A DNA stretch of 64,000 bases from Aquila chrysaetos chrysaetos. Taxonomy: Eukaryota > Chordata > Aves > Accipitriformes > Accipitridae. The DNA lies in contig NC_044014.1 in the NCBI RefSeq assembly GCF_900496995.4, forward strand, positions 23,086,234-23,150,233. The letters are read 5' to 3'. A program made the translations under genes and the position numbers. A model generated the notes under the pieces. It was not told the DNA's origin. It saw only the letters and a list, made by a program, of their open reading frames with translations, and made no database searches. Position 1 is the first letter of the stretch. Every line of letters starts with the position of its first letter. This document shows positions 1-12,700 of this stretch, piece after piece.

Positions 1-720
1 CCCCCCCCCCCCCCCCCCGCCCCGTACTCCCGGGCGGCGGCCGGCCCCCCCGCGCAGCGCCCCGCCGCTCGGCTCGGCTCCTGGCGGCCGCCGTAGGCGC
101 CGCGCTTCCGGCGTGCGGCCGGATGACGTGGCCGGGCGGAGCGGAAGTGGCGTCGCAGGTCGGCGTTGGCGGCGGGGCGCGGGCCGGCTCCGCGGCGGGG
201 CCTGCTGCGTGCGCGGGGACGCCGAGGCCCGAGATGGCGGCGCCCGGGCTGCAGCTCTGCGCGGCCGCCGCGCTGCTCCTCCTCCTCCTCCTGTGCCTGC
301 CGCTGCGCGCCCGCGCCGACGAGCACGAGCACACGGTGAGGCGGGTCCCGGCCTCCCCCGGCGGCGCTCGGGCGGCAGCCCCGGCCTCCCCGCCCGCGGG
401 CCCTGCTGCCGCCGAGGGGCGGCGGCGCCCGCAGCGGCCCGGAGAGCGCGGCCGGGCGGGGAGCGACGGGCCGCGGCCTGGGGGGGCGGGGGGGGGGGCG
501 GCGGCGCCCCCTCCCCCCCCCGCGGGGCTTCCTTCTTATCTTCGCCCCCGCTCGGGTTGTTTTGGCTGCGCGGGCCGGGCTTCTACGGGATCGGGGCCCG
601 TTCTCTCCAGTTGGGTGCGAGCGGGACGCTCGGGGAAGGGCTGCCGGAGTTGTCTGATCCGGTCGGGACCTCCCTGCGTTAGCCGTTAGCGTGGCAGCCG
701 TGCGGCCGGGTGCGGTAGCG
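1..720. promoter_or_regulatory. TM9SF3: CpG island and TATA-less promoter region of TM9SF3
   Basis: The stretch is extremely GC-rich and dense in CpG up to about 720, where composition falls to the AT-rich intron level. No TATA box is visible upstream of the start codon at 234. Candidate sites are an inverted ETS core CTTCCGG (105-111), TGACGTGG (124-131) overlapping ACGTGGC (126-132), a GC box GGGCGG (134-139) and a forward ETS core CGGAAGTG (142-149). This is the usual architecture of a housekeeping promoter. The transcription start cannot be fixed, and the promoter may extend left of the window. Long C and G homopolymers (1-18, about 481-521) are places where assembly errors are likely. 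Confidence 0.8.
234..335 (+). CDS. TM9SF3: TM9SF3 coding exon 1 (signal peptide)
   Basis: Encodes residues 1-34: Met, an Ala/Leu-rich hydrophobic core with seven consecutive Leu (14-20), a polar end and the DEHEHT motif that begins the mature lumenal domain. The likely cleavage is after RARA (residue 28). The donor is ACG|GTGAGG, phase 0. An in-frame upstream ATG at 123 exists but has a weak context and would bury the signal peptide. Confidence 0.93.
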
Positions 721-3700
721 CTGAGCTAGCCGCCGCCTCTGCCAGCTTTTCCTGGAGCAGATAAAAGCCGCGGCAGGTACGCGTGCTTTGTTTAAAGAGG
801 GCTGCCTCGCTGTTTGACTTGCGCTCTGCGGGAATAGCCGTTTGTTCCGCCAGGATGTTTGCGCTTGCTTCGGAACCAAAGTCCAAGCCCGAGCGGGGCT
901 CCGCGCTGCCTGCGCGGTGACAGCCCGGTGGGAACGCGCTGCGGCGTGACAGCTCGCTTCGGGGAGAGGGAGGCATGGGGTGGGTCCAGGCTGAGGAGTA
1001 GGGGCAGGACAGGGGGCTCTCGGACTTGGAACGCTGACATGGACCCCTAAGGAAAACGGGTGCATAGAATGCTGCTGACTTGAGCGCTCACCTATTGGTG
1101 TGAGGATAGGTTTGCTAAAGTGCTTGCGGTATCACCCGAAAAGCATATCTAGGAAGTAAGTACCAGTGCTTCATCGGTTTCCGATTTTGTATCGGGGTGG
1201 TGTTAACCGTGGGTTTTGGTGTGGGAGGGTGGAAGTCTGCGCCGTGAGCTGAGATGTGATTGTGGAACGAGACTTTACTGAAAACCGTCCCCGTTTCCTC
1301 ACGAGTGGATTAGAGTGTGGCTGTGATTAAACACAATGTCTGTCTGTCAGAACTTTTGTGCTCTTAAGCAGCCTGGCTGGTGAACGCTTGCTCAGTTTCT
1401 TAACATAGCTTTCTCTAGGTGTGGTATGGTAAGCTTAATAAGTGTTTTTAATAAAACAGATAAGTAGCATTGATAGTTTTTGTATAAGCGGCAGTTAACT
1501 AGGTGCCTAATTCCATGCACTTATGAGACTTGAAAACTGTTTAGGATTGTCTTTATTTTTTAAAAGCGAAGGGGATTTATCAGTGCTGTAGTTAATGACA
1601 GAAAAGTTAAGCTAATATTGAATACTTTCAAGAAGCAGATATTCTTTGAACTAGCTTAGGTCCCAGTTTTGTTGCTGAACCTGCGTTTTAAGCTTAGGTT
1701 TCTGCTGAGGTGAAGTGGTTTTCAGCATAGCACTGTGTTTATTTTAAAGGCTCTTTGACTTGAGAGGTTCCTGATTATTCATTTAATATTGGTAGTCCTC
1801 TGGGGAAAAACGGGTTTCATAAAGCTGTCATTGAATTTATTTACTTTTGAGCTCTCCCTTCAAAAGTGAATTCTGATGGTTTTTAGGTCTTCTGAGTTAC
1901 TACCTAAACAATTACCAATGGAAATTACAAATTACTTTTGAAGGCTTGTCATTTTTTCATCTGAATTACTAATTCTTCAAGATTATAATGCTGTCTCTTG
2001 ATTTAGTATTCTCATTCACATGGTGTCCAGTTCAGTAACATCACATGATAGGTTAGGAATAGTTGATGTAGGAAGACGGTTACCTTTTTTTGGAAGGCTG
2101 TCTCCTTGCTTAGATATTTTGATACTTTAATATTGCACAGGAGATTGGAGTGGAAGCATTAATAGCATGGATGAAACATGAACAGGGTTTTGCAGTAGTA
2201 CACTGATTTTGAGATTAAGAACCTGAAGGAAATGTTCCTTAAATACTGCATTTTAATGAATTTCAGTTTCGAATATGGTTGCAGTTGGAAGATTAATCTT
2301 TTTATAACCAACGTGCTTTATTACATTTTGGAGGCTCTGCTCGCTTTTGGGGAAGTGGAGGGGAAATAGTAATATACTGGTTCAGGACTTGGTAACTTCA
2401 AAATGTAAATTTTTACTAACTTTAAGACTTGAGTCCTATTGGTAGGAATACACACCATTATGCACTGCTGTTTCCTTATTAATGCTTTAGTGTGCAACTT
2501 CTTGTGCCCAAGTACTTGGTCATGTCTGGGTGAAGGTGCGTTGTTACATCTTGCCACAGTTTACTTTTAACTGCTGATGTACAGGGCCTTATCTGTATTG
2601 AGCATGCTGAACATTTAGAAGTACTGACTTAAGTATTTAATGCTCTGTGTTAGTAGGTTAATTTTTAAATTCCTTTACTGCTGCTATAATACATAATACT
2701 ATACAATATTTATAAAATAATATACATGTGTGCTATAATATGTATTTTTGTATTAATGTAAATTGGAGGCTAATGTTTTATATGTGTTCTTTATTTTATA
2801 ACTGTAGGACTGCATAAGCATATATTATAAAAGGTAATTGTGAGATGACTCTGCTTGAAGCTCTAGGACTATAACTACTAGTGTTTCTGGAGATAGTAGG
2901 TATGGATAGCTTCATTGGATCAACAGCTAAATCCTTTATCTTAAATTTGAATTAGTCTTTAAAAACGGTGTCTGCATTTGTTTAGGGAAAGAATAGTATA
3001 AATACAATTATAAGATAAAGTCTCAAGTCTTTAAAAATCAATAGTAAGTGAAGAGAAATTGGGATTTGACACAGCATTTAAAATCTCCTTTATCAAAAGG
3101 CAGCGCAGCACTGTAACTTCAGACCACAACAGAAAAATTTATCAGAAACTAACTGAAAACTTGTCTGCTGATTCTTTAACTTATTTTCGTGCTTCAGAGT
3201 GTGTCATGTACCTGAATTTTGCCTGTATTCTGATAATTGCACCATTTTTTGACAGTTGGCCTTTTACTTGTGGAAGTGATAGTATAGGTGAGATATTGGT
3301 GGCCTTATCATGATATCTGCTGATCCTGCAGAAGCAGGGTTGATGGGCTCCTGCCTGGCCTTTGCTTTCATGTCTTCTGTTGCTAGACTTGTTGGAGTTG
3401 TTGAGAAAATAGGCAAACCATAAAAATATTCTGAGATATCCTGGGGTTTTTGTTGCAGGGAAATGATCTAGGGAGTAGGTAGCTTTTTAATGTTGCTTCA
3501 GTTTAATTATCAGTGCTCCATAAGCTTGGAAATACATGACAAGCATTGAAAAATAAAACAAAACCCACCCTATACTACATAGCAAAATTCCTAATTTATA
3601 ATGATCGAGAAAAGCATTTTTGTTTGACGTTTAGCCTGATGAAGTACGTTAAAACCCTGAGCCTGTAAAGTTTGTTTAAAATTAATACATAAAAATATGA

Positions 3701-6700
3701 AATTTATATCGTATCTGTAAATTGTCAGTTAGAGAAACACTGTAGAAAACATTTCAGTGCATGTAAAATACCTCTTTGCATATGAAGCTGTGTGCAGACA
3801 AGCAGCCTGATTCCTTCTGAAGTTCTCATGGTTCCATTTTGAAGAGGTGAAATAAATGTCACAGAAGCAGGATGTGGTGTGCCTGAGCAACCTTGTGCAT
3901 CTAGGAAGTATAACAGTAAAAGGACTGCTTGTACAATAGTTCCGACTATGCTGCTAGTACAGTTCTAGCCACGTTTTGGTGAGGCCTACAATTCAGAGAG
4001 AGATGAAGAGATTGTACTAGAAATAACCTGCTTTATCCAAAGAAGAGCATGAGGCTGAAATCCACAGTTTAATAAGACTATGGATGTGAGCTGCAAACGT
4101 TGAGTATTGTCACAGTGCTTGATAGAATGTCTGTAAGATACTGGGGACTAGAAGCTGCCTGGGATATTACTTGCTGGTTGAGTCTTATTTGCTGCGTCTC
4201 TTATTTCCTGTCCTGCTTCGGCAGCTTTGCTCTGTCAGTAACAGATAATGTTGGTCCTTTTCCCCTGAAAGATGTGCTGGAGTTCAAGGAACTGCATCGT
4301 GGAAGGCCTCACTCCAAACTTCAACTTGAGAAAAGGAGTAACGTTGCATACTTTCTGAAAGAAACTATCTTGATATGAATTTATTTTGCTGAATCATCAC
4401 ATAAGCTTTGGTAGCTCTAATCCTCTCTGTGCCTCCATCATTTTTTGCAAAGTGTTTTCATGGTTTAAAAAAGAGTATCAACAACCTGCCAGTCTCGTAT
4501 CCTTTTCTACAGCCTTTCATATACTGACTTAATCTAGTCTTAATTGTTTTATAGAATAAATAGTTCATTTCTAGGGCTACCATGTTAATTTCTATGGTTG
4601 TGCAAAGAGAACAGTAAGTTGCTTTCCACATCATGAGTGCCCTATTGGGTAACAGGAAAGAAAGATGCATTTACTGTGTTGAAGATTGTCTGAGTATGGC
4701 TATGCTCGAATAGTTTTTAAACCATACAGATGTATGGAAATTGTCTTTGTATTAAGCCTCAAAGTGGTGCATACACCCGAGTTTTCAGTAGTTGTATTGT
4801 CATGGCAGAAGTCCACGCTTGGCCAGGTCAAACTGCGCAAGCTTCATGCCAGTTTAATATTCTGCAGGGGACTAGAATGGTAGTGTTGCCTTGTTGCTGG
4901 TATAGATGGGTTTAAGGCGATTTTAGCTTGCACGTGCACAACATCTCTATAGCCCAGTGCTCTGAACAGGCAGTATGACCATATTGTGCTGCTTTGGAAC
5001 AGGTGTCCCCAGCTGTGATGAGGGTTGTAGCTGATACGTGGTTGCACTTGAGGTGCAGATTGGTTGTCCACCACCTGGGTGGCAATTATGGAAAAAAGTT
5101 TCTGAAGGTTTGCCTCCCATTAATCAGATTGTACCAGCATATGGTAGGTAACTTGTGTTGATGCTGAGACTTGTTCAGGCTGCCCCTGTGGTTTTGCACA
5201 GTTGAAAGATCGTTATATACTTCACATAGTCACTGAAATTACTGAGCTGGTATTAAACTTAGTGCAGAAAAAGATGCAAAGCCAAACTTGCTATGCTTAC
5301 AGAACAAATACTACGTTTTTCGTAAATTACAGTAAGTAAAAGGTATTTAAAATTGTGTTTTGTAATCTTCGCTCATATTTGGAAGTAGTGAACTCTGTGA
5401 ATTCTGGCATCACTACCAAGTTGTTAAATGCTTGTGTCTGTGAATTTAGTTAGGATCTCTGAGCTATATGCAGTATATTGTGCTTCCATATAAACCAAAA
5501 CCAGAAGAGCTTGCAGAGATATACCAGGGTAGAGATTGCAGCATCTTACTTGTTGATGGTTTTTGCCTTGTCAGTTACTATGTTCTTAATAGGACACTTG
5601 CGTCCATCTTCTGGCATGTGAAAAGCTGCCTTTCTGCCATCTAATTCTGTGCAAACAAGTCAGGAAAGAGAATGAAGAACAGAAAAGAATTTCTGAAATG
5701 GCAGTACTTCAGTACAGCAAAATAAGTCCTTCATGTTAGGAAGATGTTTGGCACTTGTTCTCATAAGGGATGAAGATAAAAATTGCATTCATGCATAAGT
5801 GTAATTCTAGATATTAGATTTATGTCACTCAAATTATCTGGAGTCTTCTCTGCAGATCATTGATTTTACTTCAAATTATTTTACCATTTGATGTGTTATT
5901 TTGTTACTACCTGCCCCTGTTGCAAGCCTCAGTAGTTTAGATAAAGCTGTAATAGGAATATGTTTGTTTCATTTCTAAAAGTCCTGTAGCAGTGATGGGT
6001 CAAATAGTGACTCAGGACCCTTATGATATATGGAATGAGAGCAAGAAATTTTTATTTAGATCTCTTACAATGACAGCTATACTTGGTGAATTTAACTCGT
6101 TGGATGTGTGACGTGGATATTCCTGCACATTGTAGCTGACTTCTCTTTTGTTTGTTCTGTACCTGTATTGATAGGGAGTTCTCGATACTTTTGTCATGTT
6201 TTCTGGGATCTGGCGGAATCTCAATGAGTTGAAGTATTTTGCTTGCTGATTATGTAGCAGAAGATAAGGAAACTATCACACTTACAGTTGGTTATGCAAG
6301 TTTTATATTGCTGTATAACAATTTTTGAAAGAGGCTATTGGACTCTTTGCACCATGTCTTATTCTGTGTTGGTTCTGAGTTATTGCTGACTTGCCTGCTA
6401 AGGTTAACAGAAGGCAATAGGATTTTGACTTGCTCTGTTGCATTCAGAGCTCAGAGGGTACAGTCGAACAGTTGCTTGTCAGCCAGTATCAGAACAGTAA
6501 AAATAAGAATTCAGGGTTTTTCTGTTTTGTCATTTTGTTCAATGTGTCTAAGGCTGATCGGTTCCTGATGAAATGAGAATAGTTTCTTCAATATGTTCTT
6601 TCTGACGAGAATGAAAGGTGGTGCTATGGAGCTGAGATTTTCTTCCTGTTTTCTATGGCTCCAGGTTCTCCACAGTTTGCAGGGGACTCCACATATGCTG

Positions 6701-9700
6701 AAAGAAGATATAAAAGAGCGTGACAGTAGTTGAAACTACTGCAAGACTGACAATGAATATGCTGACCAAAATCTGACTGGTACTGATACAGCGTACCTGA
6801 GTGCTGTGGCTCCCGTGGAACCAGGGCTTTCTTTAGCAAGCTTTAGTTATCTCTCACGTAGTGTGACGTTTTTGTTGGAAGGTATGTTGTATGTTAGCCT
6901 TCTCCGAACCTAGAAGTCCTCATATAGAGGTGACAGAACAGTCCTACAAGATGCTCTAGTTCTTTGTCTTGCCTAAATAAGAATTGTTTTCCTGTAAGTG
7001 TGTTGACACTGTTATTTGTTGTCAGTGGTTTGATATTGTGAAGGCAGTAATGAAAAAGAAAAAAGCAAACAAACCCCAAAACAAAAAACCCAAACCACCA
7101 CAAACTTGAACGCTTTGATAGCACTGAGTTCTTGCCACCAAATTACCCTGCCACTAGGGTAAGATTATAAGGATGAGATATGTCATGACAGGGAGACGTA
7201 TTTAAATGTGAAAGCTCATGTTCATAATGGAGAATGAGCAAAACTTGACAAATGTAGGGAGAAGAAAATCTGTTTGAGTTTCTGCTAGGCAACACCCCCC
7301 CCCCCCCCAAATTCAGGCTGAAGTTGCTTAAGCTGGATGTCTTACTACAGTCCTCTTAATTTTGGGAGGGCACTGGGAGCACCTGATGGATTGCAAGTTG
7401 CTGTGACTAGCGACTTGCTGATTGTGAGTGAGGTGTAGCCTGGGATGGCTGAGGTGCCATGTTCATTTATGTAGCAGTCCTGAACAGATTTCTCTTGTGC
7501 TGTTCTGGGATGGTTGTGAGAAAGGAGGAAGTAATAAATGTAGACTGAATTCTTTGCTTATGTTTGATTTGGTCCCTTTTCTCTCCAGAGCAGACTGATG
7601 GCATCTTGGACTCATTGTGGGAAAAACTCGTAGGCTCTGAAGGAGGGCTAAGCATCGTGCAGATAAGAGACAAGCAAACACCAAATTTGTTATTGTAGAT
7701 GTTGTAATTACAATGTAGTTACGTTATTAGATCAGAATATTTAACAAGATTTTGAATAATGTGTTCTTAAGAAGTTGGTTTCTGTCACTTGATGGTGATC
7801 TGGTATAGTTCTAAAAATGCAGAGGTCCAAACTCAGTATGAAGCAGGTCAGAAACAAGAAGCTAAGTAAAGTGGTGGTCAATGCTTTCTTTATTCAAGCC
7901 CTGTCAAAGATGAATTCACAGACCTAGGGATGTTGTCATATTCTGTTACTGAAGGTTGAACAGAGACGTAGCTCGGTTCACATGTAAGCTGTTGCATTAC
8001 AGGGAGTAATGCTAAAGTGGGCTCTTGACAAGTTAAGACCGTTTTGAGAAAGGGCTGAAAATATGTTCTGCAGCTGTTAGAGGAAGAAACAGGAGACGTG
8101 CTAGGCATAACAGACTAGAAAGAGATATGGACCAACTTGTCCCTTGCTACATTGGCAAGAGCTAGAGGCAGTATCATAGTGCAGATTTCACTATCTGCTT
8201 CTGCTGCTGAGGGGGCTGGAACTGTGAATTTTCTTTCTTTCTTCCTTTTTTCCCCAACTTTCTTTGAAGTTGGACAACTGTGCTGCACTGGTATAACCTT
8301 TCTGGTTGCTGGCAGAGAGGAGGAATGTCCACTTTCTCTTGCTGTGTTGTTTACTCTTCCTTTGTTCCTTCGTTGACATTCTTTACCTGTCAGAAATGTT
8401 CTGAAGTGTGTGCTCTGCAAACGGGCAGGTTTGCGAAACTGGTAAGTGTTTGGTCTTTGCTGTAACTGAGAATGAAATCGGTAAGATATTTAAAGTTTCG
8501 TGTTGGAGATCACTCACATAAGAGGCTGGAATGACCCTTGTGCATCTTTGTAAAGAAAATAGGTGAGGCTTGTAATTGAGATGATGTGTTACTATAAAGG
8601 GATTAAATTATTTCCCAAAGCATGTTTGTTTAAAACACTGAGTTTAACTTTTAAACACCTCATCTGAAGAATGTATTGCATTCCACATGTAGCTGATTAT
8701 TTCTTAAGTTAACCCGTCAGTATGACTGTGGTTTTTCAGAATAAATGGAGTTGAAGAACCTTTGTTCATTTGTTAAAAAGGGAAATACAGAACTGTGTTC
8801 AGTATATAGCTGTGCGCTATGAAGTAGTTACGGCTAACTAGCATTTGATTTTCTTTTCCTCTCCAATGTGTTCTGTGTTTGCATATTGGTCTTAAAATGG
8901 TATTTTATTCTTCTGTACTTTAAAAAATCAGGATCTATATGGTGATTGTGCTTGCAGGTGTGTACAGTTATAAGTAGGGTTTTTTTCCTGCCTTAAAAGT
9001 CAGATTGCTGTCCCTCCTAATCTGTTGAAATTATAGTAGGTGAAGAAGTTGTGTTGGGTGAGAGGCTTTGTGGTAACCAGCAAACATGATGCCTCATCCA
9101 GATGCATTCAGATATAGTGCAAGTAACGATTTCAAATCGCTTAATTCTCCTGAATTCACGCAGTATTTGATACTGATAGATGAATGGCTCTAAGGACTTT
9201 TTTGTTGTTGAAAAGTTATAAGGGCTTGAAAAAAATTACTGGCTCCTAGCCAAGGAGTAAGTTTTCCTGGCTAACAGTAGCTGTGGAAAGTGAAGGGTGG
9301 ATGTTCCCAGAAATAATTTCATGGCAGCCACCAGACTCTTCGCTGTTCTGTTTTTTCAGTGTGAAAAAGTTGGAAGTGCATCAAAATACAGTCTTCTGCC
9401 TGACTTTTTTGTCTCTTGGCTACTGTAGGTATGCCACAGTTTCATTTTAGTGCTTCCTGTGAGGCATTGCGCTCTTCTGGGAATTTTGAATGTAATTTAT
9501 ACCATTACAAAAATGAAAAGGAGTTGGATTTTAGGAAAATACAGTATACCTGTTCACCATGGGTAGAGATGGCCTGATTTATTTGCTGAAGTCTTGTTTA
9601 ACAAGATGTTAGTCTGATACTTCCTTTCTTGCAGTAACGACAAATAGAGTTTTGCTTTTAACTGACGTGTGTTTCCACAAAATTTGTAAAAGCTTATTTA

Positions 9701-12700
9701 TTTTTGAGACTTCTGCTTTTCTCCACTTCTGCTCTCTGCATCTTCTGCTTCTCTATTAAATTTGTATGAATCCCCCTCTTCTGATACTTTGATGATAGGC
9801 TCTAAGAAATCATATGATCAACTAAGCTTTTTTTTGTGTAGGAAAGCAGGCCGAAAATCTTGTTCTACAATCCCTGCCACCCAAAAGACAAAAGTACTCG
9901 ACTGTCTTTAAATGTAACTGCTGTCTGTGATTGAACAATCCTGCCTTGAGAGTTAATGTGAATGAGAGAGTTTCTTGAATATTTTTATTCTGCTGAGCTT
10001 CTCATCTAACTCAATAACTTTGTCTTTCAGTACCAGGATAAAGAGGAAGTTGTTTTATGGATGAATACAGTAGGACCTTACCACAATCGCCAAGAAACAT
10101 ACAAATACTTCTCTCTTCCTTTCTGTGTGGGATCAAAAAAAAGCATCAGCCATTACCATGAAACCCTAGGAGAAGCACTTCAAGGAGTTGAATTGGAATT
10201 TAGTGGTCTTGACATCAAATTTAAAGGTAAGTAATAGAAAGTGCATTTAGTCACTTAAACACCACGAACCCTTAAAACTTGATTTTTGAACTAGAACTGA
10301 AAGTTCGCTGCTGCTAGCAACTGAGTGTATTTTGTATTGTTGCTTGAAATGCCCTGCAAGGTTGTCTACTAGCACTGGCTTTTCAGTTTACAGTAAATTT
10401 TTCATCTGTGTGCCCTTCAAGGAAGATGCTTGCAGCAGATACATGCTTCTGAAGTAGCTGATTACATTTTCTGAAGTAAAACTAAGCGTTCTGTGTGTGA
10501 ATGATTAAAAGTATATTTACTGGAATTGTGGAATTATCAGTTCTGAAGATGTAATTTTTTCCTATGATGTTGAATACTTGCAGACTGTGCCATGGAAAGG
10601 AGTAGCAAGGGCTCAACATCTCAAAGTTCTACCTTAACACAAAGTTAATTATTGTATCCTTCTGGTTACTGTCTAGTTTAAAATACCGTAGGCAAATACC
10701 TTTATTTTATTGGCTCTAACTCATCATATGCCAGTCAGGATGGAGCTGGTCTGTTTTTTCTGTTGTTTCCTGCCCTCTCCCTCTTTCCATACTGTTCCAG
10801 AGTTGACATTTAACTTCTTTTGCAAATACATTTCTTGGTGTTAGGGCTGAGCCTTCTATTGTATAATTTCCCTGTGTGTGTTCTTTGGTCCTTTCAGATA
10901 TTTGTAACTGGTAGTTGCAGAGCTTCAAATAATAACAGATTCTTTTTGTCTGTATTGAATTTTAACATTTATATATTGAATCCAATTTGGGTTTCTGTGT
11001 ATATGTATTTTTTTCCCTAGAGGGCTAGACTTCATTGCATCACCAGTGCTTAGCTGCATGAAGAACTTAAGCGTAGTATCTCTTGTCTAAGAATTTGCAG
11101 TCAGATGTAAGTTACAAAAGTTTTATTCAAAACTGGACATCTGCAAAATAAGAGGCTTGATGATGTTTTGTTGTAAGTACGATAAGTGGAATAAAAGATT
11201 AAAAGTTTGTTAAAACTGTAAATCCTTCATAAATTTTTAAGTTGCATAGGGGATAACACCTCAGCATTAAAAGAATTTGGAGTTGAATCTTTCCTTTTAA
11301 GAAAGGAACAGTACCTGCACAAACAGTGGAAAACAGTCCTATTACTGGTTTGCAAGACTTGTAGCCTGCTGAAAATTTTATTTAATGTGGGAGAAACAGT
11401 TTTCCTGTTGGAACCTCATAGAATATGCTAAAAAGCGCAAAATGGAAAGAACAGAGAAGGCAACTGGCAGCAATTCAACATGACTATGAAAATCAAGTAA
11501 AACTTCTATTGTCAGAATATGATAAATATTTATTTTTACGGCCAGTTACACTTGTGATTTTTCCTTCCTTTACTTGCTCCATCTTTACAAAGAGATTGTG
11601 TTACTCCAGTGACAAGTGTACTCTCTAGATGCAGCACCCAATTGAAAAGACTGCAAGGTTTGTGAGTTAATGTTTACTGTTATGAAGTGTCCTATTCCCA
11701 GATTTATTTTCTGAAGATTATCTGTAGTTAATTTATTCCCCTATCATATCAAATTTTTGCTAGATTAAGTCTTTCATTTTGTGACTGGGAGTACTGAGCA
11801 GATTGTGCTGTTCTGTAGCTCACTTTTCAGCACTTGCATCCTGGACCTGCCCTTTTCCTTATTGACCTGGAGGTAGTAATTTAGTAATCTGTTTTTATAG
11901 TGGAAGTGTTGAGGTGATACCAAGGGAAGGGAATGGACTAGCTCAACATCAGGAACTGGCTGAAATGCTTGAAAAATTTTCTTCTTTAGGGGTCAAAAAA
12001 AGCTAGAGCCTCTGTTGTACCAGAAGTACATGCAATAGTCAGGCTTATTTAGATATGTAAAGCACGTTCATCTTCTTATTCCTGAAATAACAGATGAGAT
12101 AGATGAAACTTTCAGTTTATCTTTTTTCTCCTCTTGTGACCACTGTTTAGTCTGTAGTCAGATATAGGTTAGCTTTCCAGAGTATTTTCTGCCGTTTCTG
12201 AGGGGAATATGCAGAAGCAGAGCATTGGACAAATCCATTCTTCTGCGATATATTCTCAAATACTTCTGTAAAATACTCCAATAATGGAGAAATTAATGAG
12301 TTTCTGTTTTGGTAATTCTTTAATCTAACACTTAGATAAAAGATACTTAACATCTGTTTTAGATAAAAGATACTTAACATCTGTTTTCTTAAAAAAAAAT
12401 AAGTGCAACTTGGGTAATACTGAACCTCCGGCTCCTCAATACATAAGAATTGATACTATTTCTATTTGGTTAAGAGAAGTCTTCTGGAATTCACAACTAT
12501 GGGGAGCCAAAATCATCCTGGACTAACACGAATTCAGAATGGTGGAAAAGTGCTGTGGTTTTTGTACCTTGTGATTGCTTTGGTTTTGATTATGTCCCTG
12601 CCATATTAGTTTATCTGTTGTCTTCTGTAGTTCTTTACAACAGGTAAACCTGTTTTCCTGAAGTCTTGTTTTGCTTTCAGGTTAGGAGTTTCAGATTCTG

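Noticed and set aside
113-689. Long open frames through TM9SF3 exon 1 into intron 1
   Set aside because: They run past the GTGAGG donor at 336. Openness reflects GC-rich island DNA, and the real exon ends at 335, as shown by the phase and sequence of exon 2.
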